Positions 46,646-55,198 of a DNA stretch of 64,000 nt are shown in pieces. The DNA is taken from assembly GCF_004522235.1 (NCBI RefSeq), contig NZ_SDLT01000004.1, forward strand, positions 258,462 through 322,461, given 5' to 3'. The first letter of the stretch is position 1. Every line of letters begins with the position of its first letter. The position numbers and the translations under genes are program-made. The notes beneath the pieces were generated by a model, which made no database searches, had not been told where the DNA came from, and worked only from the letters and a program-made list of their open reading frames with translations. Origin of the DNA: Amycolatopsis nivea. GTDB lineage: Bacteria > Actinomycetota > Actinomycetes > Mycobacteriales > Pseudonocardiaceae.

Positions 46646-46972
46646 ATGGACGCCACCTCCGAACACAGCACCACCGAAGTACCCGAGGACGAGTCGCCGC
46701 CCCGGCCTGGACCGGTCGCGTGGGTGCTGCTCCTCCCCGTGCGGTTCTACCGCAAGGCGATTTCGCCCTTTCTTCCTCCGGCCTGCCGGTTCTACCCGAG
46801 CTGCAGCGCGTACGCAGTCGAAGCACTGACCCGCCACGGCGCGGCCAAGGGCTCCTACCTCGCGCTGCGCCGGCTGCTTCGCTGCGGCCCGTGGACCCCG
46901 CCCGGCCGCGACCCGGTGCCCGAGAAGTTCTCGTGGCGGCACCGCACGCCTGAAACACCGATCGAGGAGTAG
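46646..46972 (+). CDS. yidD: Membrane protein insertion efficiency factor YidD
   Basis: A 108-residue protein associated with the inner membrane that assists YidC. After a short acidic disordered N-terminus, the conserved core reads LLPVRFYRKAISPFLPPACRFYPSCSAYAVEALTRHG, with three cysteines, and LRRLLRCGPWTPPGRDPVP. It sits between rnpA and yidC as in most bacteria, 4 bp before the yidC start. Confidence 0.96.
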   Translation: MDATSEHSTTEVPEDESPPRPGPVAWVLLLPVRFYRKAISPFLPPACRFYPSCSAYAVEALTRHGAAKGSYLALRRLLRCGPWTPPGRDPVPEKFSWRHRTPETPIEE

Positions 46973-46976
46973 CTCA

Positions 46977-48134
46977 GTGCTCGATTTCATCTACTACCCC
47001 GTGTCCTTCATCTTGTGGTGTTGGCACAAGGTCTTCGGGTTCGTCTTCGGGGAAGCGACCGCGATCTCGTGGATCCTCGGCATCATCTTCCTGACGTTCA
47101 CCGTCCGCGGCATCATGTTCAAGCCGTTCGTGAACCAGGTCCGGTCGATGAAGAAGATGCAAGACTTCGCGCCGGAAATGAAGAAGATCCAGAAGAAGTA
47201 CGCGAACGACCGGCAGCGCCAGGCGCAGGAGATGCAGAAGCTCCAGCGCGAGCACGGCGTCAACCCGCTCGGCAGCTGCCTTCCGATGATCCTTCAGATC
47301 CCGGTCTTCATCGGCCTGAACCACGTGCTGCGCGCGTTCACCATGAAGCCCGCCGACGGCAGCCCGAAGACCGAGAACTACTTCTTCAACGCCCATGACG
47401 TGAACTCCTACGTCAGCGCGAAGCTCTTCGGCGTCAACCTGGGCGAGGCGGTCAACAACGGTGTCGGCGCCGTCGCCGGGCACGTCGCGAACGGCGGGTG
47501 GCACTGGGAGGTCCTCCCGGTCGCGCTGCCGCTGATGATCATCGCCTCGATCGCCACGCACCTCACCGCGCGCCACTCGGTCTCCCGGCAGAACGCGTCG
47601 GCCGCGGGCACCGCGCAGACCGCGATCATGAACAAGCTCACCATGTACGTCTTCCCGCTCGGTGTGCTCGTCTTCGGTGCGTTCTTCCCGCTCGGCCTGC
47701 TCTTCTACTGGCTGGCGAACAACGGCTGGACGCTCATGCAGCAGCGCCTCGTCTACACGAAGATCGACAAGGAAGAGGAAGCCCGCAAGGCCGAGGCGGC
47801 CGAGAAGCGCGCGTCGCTCGGCCCGAAGCCGGGCCAGAAGCCGACCGCGCCGAAGGTCGGGCAGAAGCCGGTGCAGCAGAAGAAGAACCAGCAGCAGGGT
47901 CAGCAGGGCAAGGTGACCAAGGCGGGTTCGGCGCACGGCTTCGCGCAGACCTCGTCCTCCAGCGGCAAGTCCGGCGGTGTCGCTTCCTCGCAGAAGAAGG
48001 CAGCCGAGACGGCCGAGGCGGCGGAGAGCGCGCCGGAGCAGACGTCGACCCAGAACGGATCGAAGGAGAACGGCACCGGAGTGCCCGGGCTCCTCAAGGA
48101 CTCGAACAGGAAGTCGGGCCGGAAGCGTCGCTGA
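46977..48134 (+). CDS. yidC: Membrane protein insertase YidC/Oxa1
   Basis: A 385-residue insertase with five predicted transmembrane helices. It lacks the large periplasmic P1 domain of Gram-negative YidC, as is usual in actinomycetes. The conserved hydrophilic-groove Arg is in LTFTVRGIMFKP near residue 44, followed by the cytoplasmic coiled hairpin (MKKMQDFAPEMKKIQKKYAN). The last 120 residues are a Lys/Gln/Ala-rich basic tail that probably contacts ribosomes. GTG 46977 is the start. Confidence 0.96.
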   Translation: MLDFIYYPVSFILWCWHKVFGFVFGEATAISWILGIIFLTFTVRGIMFKPFVNQVRSMKKMQDFAPEMKKIQKKYANDRQRQAQEMQKLQREHGVNPLGSCLPMILQIPVFIGLNHVLRAFTMKPADGSPKTENYFFNAHDVNSYVSAKLFGVNLGEAVNNGVGAVAGHVANGGWHWEVLPVALPLMIIASIATHLTARHSVSRQNASAAGTAQTAIMNKLTMYVFPLGVLVFGAFFPLGLLFYWLANNGWTLMQQRLVYTKIDKEEEARKAEAAEKRASLGPKPGQKPTAPKVGQKPVQQKKNQQQGQQGKVTKAGSAHGFAQTSSSSGKSGGVASSQKKAAETAEAAESAPEQTSTQNGSKENGTGVPGLLKDSNRKSGRKRR

Positions 48135-48162
48135 CGCTTCGGGTTCGGAGAGGAGACTGAAG

Positions 48163-48702
48163 ATGTCGGAGACGGTCGACACGATCGACGCCGATCAGGA
48201 AGAGACGAGTGCGGCGGCCGAGCCGAAGGCGGGCGGTGACGACGCTCTCGTGCAAGAGGGCGACATCGCCGGCGACTATCTCGAGCGTCTGCTGGACCTG
48301 CTCGACTACGACGGCGACATCGACCTGGACGTCGAAGCGGGCCGCGCGATCGTCAGCATCGACGGCGGCGACGACCTCGAAAAGCTGGTCGGCCCCCGCG
48401 GCACGGTGCTCGAAGCGCTGCAGGAGCTGACCCGTCTCGCGGTCCAGCAGGAGACCGGCTCGCGCAGCCGGCTGATGCTGGACATCGCCGGCTGGCGCGC
48501 GGACCGCCGCGAGGAGCTCCGCGAACTCGGCCGGTCCACCGCGGAGTCGGTGCTGTCGAGCGGCGAGCGGGTGCGCCTGCAGCCGATGAGCCCGTTCGAG
48601 CGCAAGGTCGTCCACGACGCGGTCGCGACGGTCAAGGGCGTCACGAGCGAGAGCGAGGGCGAGGACCCGAAGCGGCGCGTGGTGATCTTCCCCGAGGACT
48701 GA
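48163..48702 (+). CDS. jag: Jag/KhpB RNA-binding protein (KH-R3H)
   Basis: A 179-residue RNA-binding protein. After an acidic N-terminus (residues 1-40), the KH domain has LEKLVGPRGTVLEALQELTRLAV near residue 75 and the R3H domain has RREELRELGRSTAESVL and MSPFERKVVHDAVATV near 115-160. ATG 48163 is preceded by AGGAG 8 bases upstream. It follows yidC by 28 bp. A strong terminator follows. Confidence 0.96.
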   Translation: MSETVDTIDADQEETSAAAEPKAGGDDALVQEGDIAGDYLERLLDLLDYDGDIDLDVEAGRAIVSIDGGDDLEKLVGPRGTVLEALQELTRLAVQQETGSRSRLMLDIAGWRADRREELRELGRSTAESVLSSGERVRLQPMSPFERKVVHDAVATVKGVTSESEGEDPKRRVVIFPED

Positions 48703-48722
48703 GCCCTCGGAAGCACTGAGCG

Positions 48723-48764
48723 GAAGCGGCCCACCGGATTCACTCCGGTGGGCCGCTTCTTTTA
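48723..48764. terminator. Intrinsic terminator after jag
   Basis: A perfect 15-bp stem (48723-48737 with 48745-48759), a 7-base loop, then TTTTA. It ends the rpmH-rnpA-yidD-yidC-jag transcript. Confidence 0.93.
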
Positions 48765-49053
48765 TGCCTGCCTTCTGACGCGGTCCCTCGGCACCGCGAG
48801 TACGACCGGCACCGTGCCTGTCGGACCCGCCGAGCAGCCCCTGGCCTCTAGGCGATGCCGCGTCGCGCGTCGTCCGTTGGCGGCACTCCTGTTCCCTGTC
48901 ATGTTCTAGGCAGCGGTTAGGCAAGGACGACTGCCGTCACGTTCATCAGCCGCCGCCCGGCTCCCCCGCACGCGACGAGTGACGCCCGAGCGTTCAGTCG
49001 CCCGAGGATCGTCATCGCTCCGACTCGACGCCGCAGCGAATTACAAGCGTGGC

Positions 49054-49067
49054 GTTTCACGTGAAAC
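49054..49067. other. parS: parS site 1
   Basis: GTTTCACGTGAAAC, a perfect 14-bp ParB-binding palindrome of the actinobacterial consensus, in the jag-rsmG spacer. The 48703-49241 spacer (539 bp) holds the jag terminator, three parS sites and a DnaA box but no gene. Confidence 0.92.
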
Positions 49068-49094
49068 TCGCCGCCTCCTCCCCTGGCCGATCGC

Positions 49095-49108
49095 GTTTCA
49101 CGTGAAAC
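49095..49108. other. parS: parS site 2
   Basis: GTTTCACGTGAAAC, identical to site 1 and 41 bp from it start to start. TGTGGATCG (49113-49121) follows as a weak DnaA-box match. Confidence 0.92.
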
Positions 49109-49140
49109 GACCTGTGGATCGCTCGGCGACTCGAGTGGAC

Positions 49141-49149
49141 TTGTCCACA
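49141..49149 (+). promoter_or_regulatory. Perfect DnaA box between parS sites
   Basis: TTGTCCACA, a perfect actinobacterial DnaA box, lies between parS sites 2 and 3 upstream of rsmG-parAB. Confidence 0.65.
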
Positions 49150-49204
49150 GTTGCGGTCTGTCGGCTCGATTTGGCGTCGGCATCAGGGACAATCAATCGA
49201 GCGC

Positions 49205-49218
49205 GTTTCACGTGAAAC
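49205..49218. other. parS: parS site 3, at the rsmG start
   Basis: GTTTCACGTGAAAC, perfect, ending 23 bases before the chosen rsmG start. An in-frame GTG at 49212 lies inside the site, one reason for choosing a later start. Confidence 0.92.
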
Positions 49219-49241
49219 GCGCGGAGCGAGGAGTGCGAGTA

Positions 49242-49922
49242 GTGAGCTTGGACGGCGCCACCGGGACGGTCCGGACCGCGGCGGTGGAGGTGTTCGGGGA
49301 GCGCATCGAGCAAGCCGCCGGGTACGTGGAGCTGCTGGCGACTCATGGGGTCGAGCGAGGGTTGATCGGACCGCGTGAGGTCGATCGGCTGTGGGAGCGG
49401 CACGTGCTGAACTCCGCGGTGATCGGTGAGCAGATCCCGTCCGAGGCACGCGTGGTCGACGTCGGGTCGGGCGCGGGGCTTCCGGGAGTACCGCTGGCGA
49501 TCGCTCGACCGGACCTCGATATCGTGCTCTTGGAACCCATGGCTCGCCGGGTTGACTGGTTGGCCGAGGTCGCCGAGAAGCTGGAACTCCCGATCACCAT
49601 CGTCCGTGGACGCGCCGAGGAGCGGTCCGTACGCGAGCAGCTGAGTGGCGCAGACGTCGTCACCGCCCGCGCGGTCGCCCCTCTTGCTCGGCTCGCGGGC
49701 TGGTGCCTTCCCCTGGTTCGTCCCGAAGGTCGACTGGTTGCCCTCAAAGGCGCCAGCGCCGCCGAAGAGATCTCCCGCGACCGCGACGCGGTGCGCAAGG
49801 CCGGTGGGGCCGAACCACAGGTCGCGGAATGCGGGAAGGCAGTACTCGAAGTCCCCAGCACGGTGGTCCTGATCCGTCGCCTGCCGCCGAAGCCGAACCG
49901 GCCACGCGGCAGGCGGAGCTAG
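49242..49922 (+). CDS. rsmG: 16S rRNA (guanine-N7)-methyltransferase RsmG
   Basis: A 226-residue SAM-dependent methyltransferase modifying G527 of 16S rRNA; its loss gives low-level streptomycin resistance in many bacteria. The SAM-binding motif is VVDVGSGAGLPGVPLAIARP near residue 75; REVDRLWERHVLNSAVI near 45 is the family signature. GTG 49242 (MSLDGATGTV) follows GCGAGGAG by 8 bases; GTG 49233 and GTG 49212 are possible but less well placed. First gene of the rsmG-parA-parB unit. Confidence 0.95.
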   Translation: MSLDGATGTVRTAAVEVFGERIEQAAGYVELLATHGVERGLIGPREVDRLWERHVLNSAVIGEQIPSEARVVDVGSGAGLPGVPLAIARPDLDIVLLEPMARRVDWLAEVAEKLELPITIVRGRAEERSVREQLSGADVVTARAVAPLARLAGWCLPLVRPEGRLVALKGASAAEEISRDRDAVRKAGGAEPQVAECGKAVLEVPSTVVLIRRLPPKPNRPRGRRS

Positions 49923-49942
49923 CGAACGACAACAGCCGCGCC

Positions 49943-49956
49943 GTTCCACGTGAAAC
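49943..49956. other. parS: parS site 4 (one-base variant)
   Basis: GTTCCACGTGAAAC, one base from the consensus of sites 1-3 and like the B. subtilis form. It lies between rsmG and parA. Confidence 0.85.
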
Positions 49957-50008
49957 ATCGCGGTGTGAACGCCCCCGAATCGTCTACCAGGAGGAGGTGT
50001 CGAGACCG

Positions 50009-50932
50009 GTGAATCCCCCGCCGTCCGACTCCGCGGAGGCCAGCCAGGAGATGGGCTGGACGCCGATCGCTGAAGAAGCCGTTCGCGCCGCGAGCGTGCT
50101 CCACCCCAAGGAAGGGGTACTCCCCCGACCCTCTCGTCGCCGCGTGCTCACCGTCGCCAACCAGAAGGGCGGGGTCGGCAAGACGACGAGCACCGTCAAC
50201 CTGGCGGCGGCGCTCGCCGTGCACGGGCTGAAAACGTTGGTGATCGACCTCGACCCGCAGGGCAACGCCAGCACCGCGCTCGACATCGACCACCGCTCCG
50301 GGACGCCGTCGATCTACGAGGTGCTCATCGGCGAGGTCTCGATCGCCGAGGCCGCGCAGCAGAGCGAGCAGTCCCCCAACCTCTACTGCGTGCCCGCGAC
50401 GATCGACCTCGCCGGTGCCGAGATCGAACTCGTCTCCATGGCGAACCGCGAGACGCGTCTCAAGGAGGCGCTGTCGTCCGGCGCGCTCGACGAGATCGGC
50501 GTCGACTACGTCTTCATCGACTGCCCGCCGTCGCTCGGTCTCCTCACCGTCAACGCGATGGTGGCGGCGCAGGAAGTGCTCATCCCGATCCAGTGTGAGT
50601 ACTACGCACTCGAGGGTCTCGGGCAGCTCCTCAGCAACATCGAACTCGTGCAGCAGCACCTCAACCGCGAACTCAGCGTGTCGACGATTCTGCTCACCAT
50701 GTACGACGGTCGCACCAAACTGGCCGACCAGGTGACCAACGAGGTCCGGAACCACTTCGGCGAAACGGTGCTGAAGACCGTCATCCCGCGCAGCGTGAAG
50801 GTGTCCGAGGCGCCTGGCTACGGCCAGACCGTCCTCTCCTACGACCCCGGTTCACGTGGCGCCATGAGCTATCTCGACGCGGCGAAGGAGATCGCCGAGC
50901 GGGGCGTGAACGAGAGGAGCAGCACCGCATGA
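50009..50932 (+). CDS. parA: Chromosome partitioning ATPase ParA
   Basis: A 307-residue deviant Walker ATPase that moves ParB-parS complexes. Walker A' is [20 protein letters not shown] near residue 50 with both signature lysines, and Walker [16 protein letters not shown] near 165. About 45 disordered residues precede the fold. GTG 50009 is used; GTG 49997 and in-frame codons further upstream are possible, and GAGGAGG at 49991-49997 fits neither start perfectly. Its stop overlaps parB by 4 bases. Confidence 0.95.
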   Translation: MNPPPSDSAEASQEMGWTPIAEEAVRAASVLHPKEGVLPRPSRRRVLTVANQKGGVGKTTSTVNLAAALAVHGLKTLVIDLDPQGNASTALDIDHRSGTPSIYEVLIGEVSIAEAAQQSEQSPNLYCVPATIDLAGAEIELVSMANRETRLKEALSSGALDEIGVDYVFIDCPPSLGLLTVNAMVAAQEVLIPIQCEYYALEGLGQLLSNIELVQQHLNRELSVSTILLTMYDGRTKLADQVTNEVRNHFGETVLKTVIPRSVKVSEAPGYGQTVLSYDPGSRGAMSYLDAAKEIAERGVNERSSTA

Positions 50933-51939
50933 CTGAGCGCAGAGGAGGGCTCGGCCGCGGACTGGCGGCCCTGATCCCGACCGGACCGGCGACGCCTCCT
51001 CCGGCCGCGACCGAGGCCAGCACGCCCGCGGAGAAAGCGGTACGCGAGGACAAGGGCTGGTTCGCGGCGAACGGTGCCGCGGGCCAGCCGAGCGGCGAGG
51101 TCGCCGGCGCGGTGTACCGCGAGATCCCGGTCAGCTCGGTCAAGCCGAACCCGAAGCAGCCGCGCCAGGTTTTCGACGAGGAAGCACTCGCCGAACTCGA
51201 GCATTCGATCCGCGAGTTCGGGCTCATGCAGCCGATCGTCGTCCGCGAACTCGGCGACGACGAGTACGAACTCGTCATGGGCGAGCGCCGGCTGCGCGCC
51301 TCGCAGCAGGCGGAGCTCGAGGCGATCCCGGCGATCGTGCGGCAGACCGCCGACGAGTCGATGCTGCGGGACGCGCTGCTGGAGAACATCCACCGCGTGC
51401 AGCTGAACCCGCTCGAAGAGGCGGCGGCCTATCAGCAGCTCCTCGACGAGTTCGCGGTGACACACGAGGAGCTGGCCGGTCGCATCGGGCGCAGCCGTCC
51501 GGTCATCACGAACACCATCCGGTTGCTCAAGCTCCCCCTCCCCGTGCAGCGGCGGGTGGCCGCGGGCGTCCTGTCCGCCGGGCACGCGCGGGCGCTGCTG
51601 TCGTTGGAGGATCCGGAAAGCCAGGAGGAACTGGCGGCGCGGATCGTCGCGGAGGGCATGTCGGTGCGGGCCACCGAGGAAGCCGTCACGCTGAAGAAGA
51701 GCGAGAAGCCGGCGAAGCCGAAGGCCGCTCCCCGAAAGCAGATCCAGGCACCCGGATTGCAGGAACTCGCGAACCGGCTGTCCGATCGGTTCGATACTCG
51801 GGTGAAGGTCGACCTCGGCCGGCGCAAGGGGCGCATCGTTCTCGAGTTCGGGTCGGTTGACGATCTTGAGCGGATCGTCGGGATCATCGACGCGAATTCC
51901 GGGGAAAAATCGGCGAATCAGAGCGACGAAACCGATTAG
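50929..51939 (+). CDS. parB: Chromosome partitioning protein ParB
   Basis: A 336-residue CTP-dependent clamp that loads at parS. N-terminal: [20 protein letters not shown], the family start that contacts ParA. The CTPase/ParB box has [20 protein letters not shown] near residue 65 and [20 protein letters not shown] near 108. The helix-turn-helix is [20 protein letters not shown] near 180, and the dimerisation domain lies at the C-terminus. Starts within the parA stop (ATGA). Confidence 0.97.
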   Translation: MTERRGGLGRGLAALIPTGPATPPPAATEASTPAEKAVREDKGWFAANGAAGQPSGEVAGAVYREIPVSSVKPNPKQPRQVFDEEALAELEHSIREFGLMQPIVVRELGDDEYELVMGERRLRASQQAELEAIPAIVRQTADESMLRDALLENIHRVQLNPLEEAAAYQQLLDEFAVTHEELAGRIGRSRPVITNTIRLLKLPLPVQRRVAAGVLSAGHARALLSLEDPESQEELAARIVAEGMSVRATEEAVTLKKSEKPAKPKAAPRKQIQAPGLQELANRLSDRFDTRVKVDLGRRKGRIVLEFGSVDDLERIVGIIDANSGEKSANQSDETD

Positions 51940-52032
51940 GGATCACCCAGGGGCGTTTCGTCACGGTGATGATTGCGGATCGAGGCGGCCACGGTCACGC
52001 GGAGTGGCCGCCGGAATCGACCGGCGCGGGGA

Positions 52033-52053
52033 GGGGCGGCAGTCCGCCGCCCG
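52033..52053. terminator. Weak terminator candidate between parB and the convergent ligase gene
   Basis: GGGCGGC and GCCGCCC (52034-52040 with 52046-52052) form a 7-bp GC stem with a 5-base loop and no T-run, in the 131-bp convergent gap. Confidence 0.35.
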
Positions 52054-52070
52054 CCCCCGTCCGCCAGTTT

Positions 52071-53021
52071 TCAGTTCGCGCGAGCGACGGCGCGCGCGAC
52101 GAGGTCCGCGAAAACTGAACCGAGCGTGGTGCCGGCGGCTTCGACCGCCATCGGCACCGTCGACGTTTCGGTGAGACCCGGCGAGAGGTTCACTTCGAGG
52201 AAGTGGACTCCCCCGTCCGGCGTGATCACCGCGTCGGTGCGCGAGATGTCGCGCAGCCCGAGCCACCGGTGCGCGCCGACGGCGAGTTCGCTGACCGCCT
52301 TCGCGGCCTCGTCGGAAATCCGGGCCGGGGTGAAGAAGTCGGTGAGCCCCGCGGTGTAGCGCGCGGTGTAGTCATAGACGCCGCTCTCCGGCACGATCTC
52401 GACCGCGGGCAGGGCCTCGGCCCCGTTCTCCCCTTCGATGACCGTGACGGCCACTTCAACGCCGTCTACGAACCGTTCCGCGAGCACGGTGTCGCCATAG
52501 GCGAAGCAGCCGACCATCGCCGCGGGCAGCTCCGCTGCCTCCCGAACCACCTGCGTGCCGAGCGCCGACCCGCCCTGATCCGGCTTGAGGATCAGCGGCA
52601 GACCGAGCCGCTCGACCATCGCGTCGAGCACCGACTGCGCGCCCAGTTCGCGGAAAGTGCTGTGCGGCAACACAATCCAGTCCGGCGTCGAGAACCCGGC
52701 CTGCTGCACGAACGCCTTCGCGGTCGGCTTGTCCCAGGCGCGGCGGCAGCCCTGCGAATGGGTGCCGACGAACGGCACGTCGAGCATCTCCAGCACGGTC
52801 TGCACCGAGCCGTTCTCGCCCTCACCGCCGTGCAGGGCGACGACAACCGCGTCCGGACGCTGCGTGCGCAGCCGTTCCAGCAGCCCGGCGTCGGTGTCCC
52901 ACTCCTCCACCGTGAGGCCCTCGGCCCGCAGCGCGGCGGAAAGCCTGCGCCCGGAGCGGAGCGAAACGTCGCGTTCGTGGGAAAGCCCGCCGGCGAGCAC
53001 GGCAACGGTACGGTCGACCAC
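52071..53021 (-). CDS. D-alanine--D-alanine ligase-like ATP-grasp protein
   Basis: A 316-residue ATP-grasp enzyme of the Ddl family, about the length of E. coli DdlB and shorter than typical actinobacterial housekeeping Ddl (340-370). N-terminal: MVDRTVAVLAGGLSHERDVS. Ddl signature 1 is ALHGGEGENGSVQTVLEML near residue 63, the ATP Lys is in LPLILKPDQGGSALGTQVV near 145, and signature 2 is FLEVNLSPGLTETSTVP near 285. In signature 2, NL replaces the usual NT. It could be a paralog making D-Ala-D-Ala or a related dipeptide. It forms a pair with the aminotransferase gene 30 bp upstream. Confidence 0.83.
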   Translation of the reverse strand: MVDRTVAVLAGGLSHERDVSLRSGRRLSAALRAEGLTVEEWDTDAGLLERLRTQRPDAVVVALHGGEGENGSVQTVLEMLDVPFVGTHSQGCRRAWDKPTAKAFVQQAGFSTPDWIVLPHSTFRELGAQSVLDAMVERLGLPLILKPDQGGSALGTQVVREAAELPAAMVGCFAYGDTVLAERFVDGVEVAVTVIEGENGAEALPAVEIVPESGVYDYTARYTAGLTDFFTPARISDEAAKAVSELAVGAHRWLGLRDISRTDAVITPDGGVHFLEVNLSPGLTETSTVPMAVEAAGTTLGSVFADLVARAVARAN

Positions 53022-53051
53022 CGTGGGAACTCCTTAGTGTTGCTGGGCCGG

Positions 53052-54371
53052 TCAGACCGTGTCCGGAGACGGGGTCTCGGGCCCCGGGATGGTGCGCGCC
53101 TTCACGCTACCGAAGGTGCGGTTGAGGTCCATTTCGGACTCGAGCACGGCGGCGAGCCGGCGCACGCCCTCGCGGATGCGTTCCGGCGTCGGATAGCAGT
53201 ACGACAACCGCATCTGGCGGGAGCCGAAACCGTCGGCGTAGAAACCGGTGCCGGACGCGTACGCGACCCGAGCGGTGACCGCACGCGGCAACATCGCTTT
53301 GGTGTCAACGCCTTCCGGCACGGTGACCCACACGTAGAAGCCACCGTCGGGGTTGGTCCAAGAGCAGCCGGGCGGCAAATACTGTTGCAGCGCCGACAAC
53401 ATCGCGTCGCGGCGTTCGCGGTAGTTCTCCCGGAACTTCTTGATCTGGCCCTTCCAATCGTGCGTCGCGAGGTAGCGCGAGACGATCATCTGGTTGAAGG
53501 TCGGCGGGCACAGCGTCGCGGATTCCGCTGCCAGCACGAGCTTTTCGCGCACCGCGTGCGGCGCGAGCACCCAGCCGACGCGCAGCCCGGAGGCGAACGT
53601 CTTCGAGAACGAGCCGAGGTACACGACGTTGTCCGGGTCGAGCGAGCGCAGCGCCGGGTAGGTCTGGCCGTCGAAACCGAGCAGGCCGTACGGGTTGTCC
53701 TCGATGATCAGCACGCCGTGCTCGCGGCAGATCTCGACGATTTCCGGCCGCCGGTCGACCGACAGCGTCACGCCGGCCGGGTTGTGGAAATTCGGGATCG
53801 TGTAAAGGAATTTGACCCGCTGCCCGGCTTTTTCAGCCTGGCGCAAGGCTTCCCGCAACCCTTCGGGCACGAGACCGTGCTCGTCCATCGCGACGTGCAC
53901 GACGTTCGCCTGGTAAGCGGAAAACGAACCGAGCGCACCGACGTACGACGGGCCCTCGGCGATCACGACGTCACCCGGGTCGCAGAAAAGCCGGGTCACC
54001 ATGTCGAGGCCCATCTGGGAACCGACGGTGACCACGACGTCGTCGGGGTGCGCCTTGATCCCCTCGAGAGCCATGATTTCGCAGATCTGGTCACGCAGCG
54101 CGGGAATCCCGTGCGCGGACCCGTACTGCAGGGCGACGAGCCCCTCCTCGGCGATGATCTCGCCGACCTGAGCCGAGAGGGTGTCGAGCGGCAGCGCGGC
54201 GAGGTTCGGCATGCCGCCGGCGAGCGAGACGACCTCCGGCCGGCTTGCCACTGCGAAAAGCGCGCGGATCTCGGATGCGGTCATCCCGGCGGTACGTGCT
54301 GCGTACCGGTCGAGGTGCGGGTCGAGATTGTGGCGGCCGGTCTGCGGCTTGGCGGGGCGGTTCTCGGTCAT
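53052..54371 (-). CDS. PLP-dependent aminotransferase (2-aminoadipate/MocR-type class I/II)
   Basis: A 439-residue fold-type I aminotransferase without the MocR DNA-binding domain. From ATG 54371 it reads MTENRPAKPQTGRHNLDPHL. GGMPNLAALPLDTLSAQ near residue 53 and YTIPNFHNPAGVTLSVDRR near 200 are typical of the 2-aminoadipate/aromatic aminotransferase group. The PLP Lys is in LGSFSKTFASGLRVGWVLAP near 270 and the carboxylate-binding Arg in MRLSYCYPT near 390. It precedes the Ddl-like gene by 30 bp in the same direction. An in-frame opening to 54464 overlaps the GNAT promoter region and is not used. Confidence 0.87.
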   Translation of the reverse strand: MTENRPAKPQTGRHNLDPHLDRYAARTAGMTASEIRALFAVASRPEVVSLAGGMPNLAALPLDTLSAQVGEIIAEEGLVALQYGSAHGIPALRDQICEIMALEGIKAHPDDVVVTVGSQMGLDMVTRLFCDPGDVVIAEGPSYVGALGSFSAYQANVVHVAMDEHGLVPEGLREALRQAEKAGQRVKFLYTIPNFHNPAGVTLSVDRRPEIVEICREHGVLIIEDNPYGLLGFDGQTYPALRSLDPDNVVYLGSFSKTFASGLRVGWVLAPHAVREKLVLAAESATLCPPTFNQMIVSRYLATHDWKGQIKKFRENYRERRDAMLSALQQYLPPGCSWTNPDGGFYVWVTVPEGVDTKAMLPRAVTARVAYASGTGFYADGFGSRQMRLSYCYPTPERIREGVRRLAAVLESEMDLNRTFGSVKARTIPGPETPSPDTV

Positions 54372-54553
54372 CGGACACCTGAGGGCTCGGTGGGTACCTG
54401 CTGGTAGATCCATCGAGTGTAACCGCGGCCTCTTCCGGCTCCCCGCTCTTCCGGCGCTTGTCACATCGGCCTATCCTCGGGGTGGTTCTTCCGGTGCCGC
54501 CTGCGCTCTTGCGGGCGCGATGGCCGGAGTTGCGGGGTCCAGGGAGGTTTCAG

Positions 54554-55198
54554 GTGTCACGTCGCGTGGTGGGCGTCACCCTGGACAATCTCGAGCACCT
54601 TCCCAAGAACTGCCGGCAGTGCGTGTACTGGGAGCTCGCGCCGCACCTGAAGGCGCAGGCCGAGGAGTACGGCTCCACCGAGGTCGAGAAGGAAGCCTGG
54701 GTGTCCAGCGTGCTGCTGGAATGGGGTTCCTGCGGCCGCATCGTCTACAGCGACACGTTGCCGGTCGGGTTCGTGCTGTACGCCCCGCCGAACGCGGTGC
54801 CCCGCTCGCTCGCCTTCCCGACGTCGCCGCCGAGCGCCGACGCCGTCCTGCTCACCGCCTTCCAGGTCCTGCCGGAATTCCGCGGCGGCGGCCTCGGCCG
54901 GATGCTGGTGCAGGCCGTGGCGAAGGACCTGACCAAACGCGGCGTCCGCGCGATCGAATCCTTCGGCGACGCCACCCCTGACGACGAGGACCCGCTGGGC
55001 CAGCACTCGTGCGTGCTCCCCGCCGCGTTCCTGCAGAGCGTGGGCTTCAAAACGGTGCGCCCGCACCCGAAGTACCCGCGCCTGCGCCTGGAACTGCGCT
55101 CGGCGATCACCTGGAAGGAAGACGTCGAAGCGGCACTCGAACGTCTGCTGGGCCAAGTGACGATCACGACCGCGGAACCGAGCCTCGGCCGCGCCTGA
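54554..55198 (+). CDS. GNAT family N-acetyltransferase (Rv3916c-like position)
   Basis: A 214-residue acetyltransferase. GTG 54554 follows AGGGAGG by 6 bases and gives MSRRVVGVTLDNLEHLPKNC. CRQCVYWEL near residue 18 is a conserved Cys pair of this subfamily. The acetyl-CoA site is VLPEFRGGGLGRMLVQAVAK near 112. M. tuberculosis Rv3916c occupies the same place between parB and cwlM. The substrate is unknown. It is divergent from the aminotransferase. Confidence 0.87.
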   Translation: MSRRVVGVTLDNLEHLPKNCRQCVYWELAPHLKAQAEEYGSTEVEKEAWVSSVLLEWGSCGRIVYSDTLPVGFVLYAPPNAVPRSLAFPTSPPSADAVLLTAFQVLPEFRGGGLGRMLVQAVAKDLTKRGVRAIESFGDATPDDEDPLGQHSCVLPAAFLQSVGFKTVRPHPKYPRLRLELRSAITWKEDVEAALERLLGQVTITTAEPSLGRA

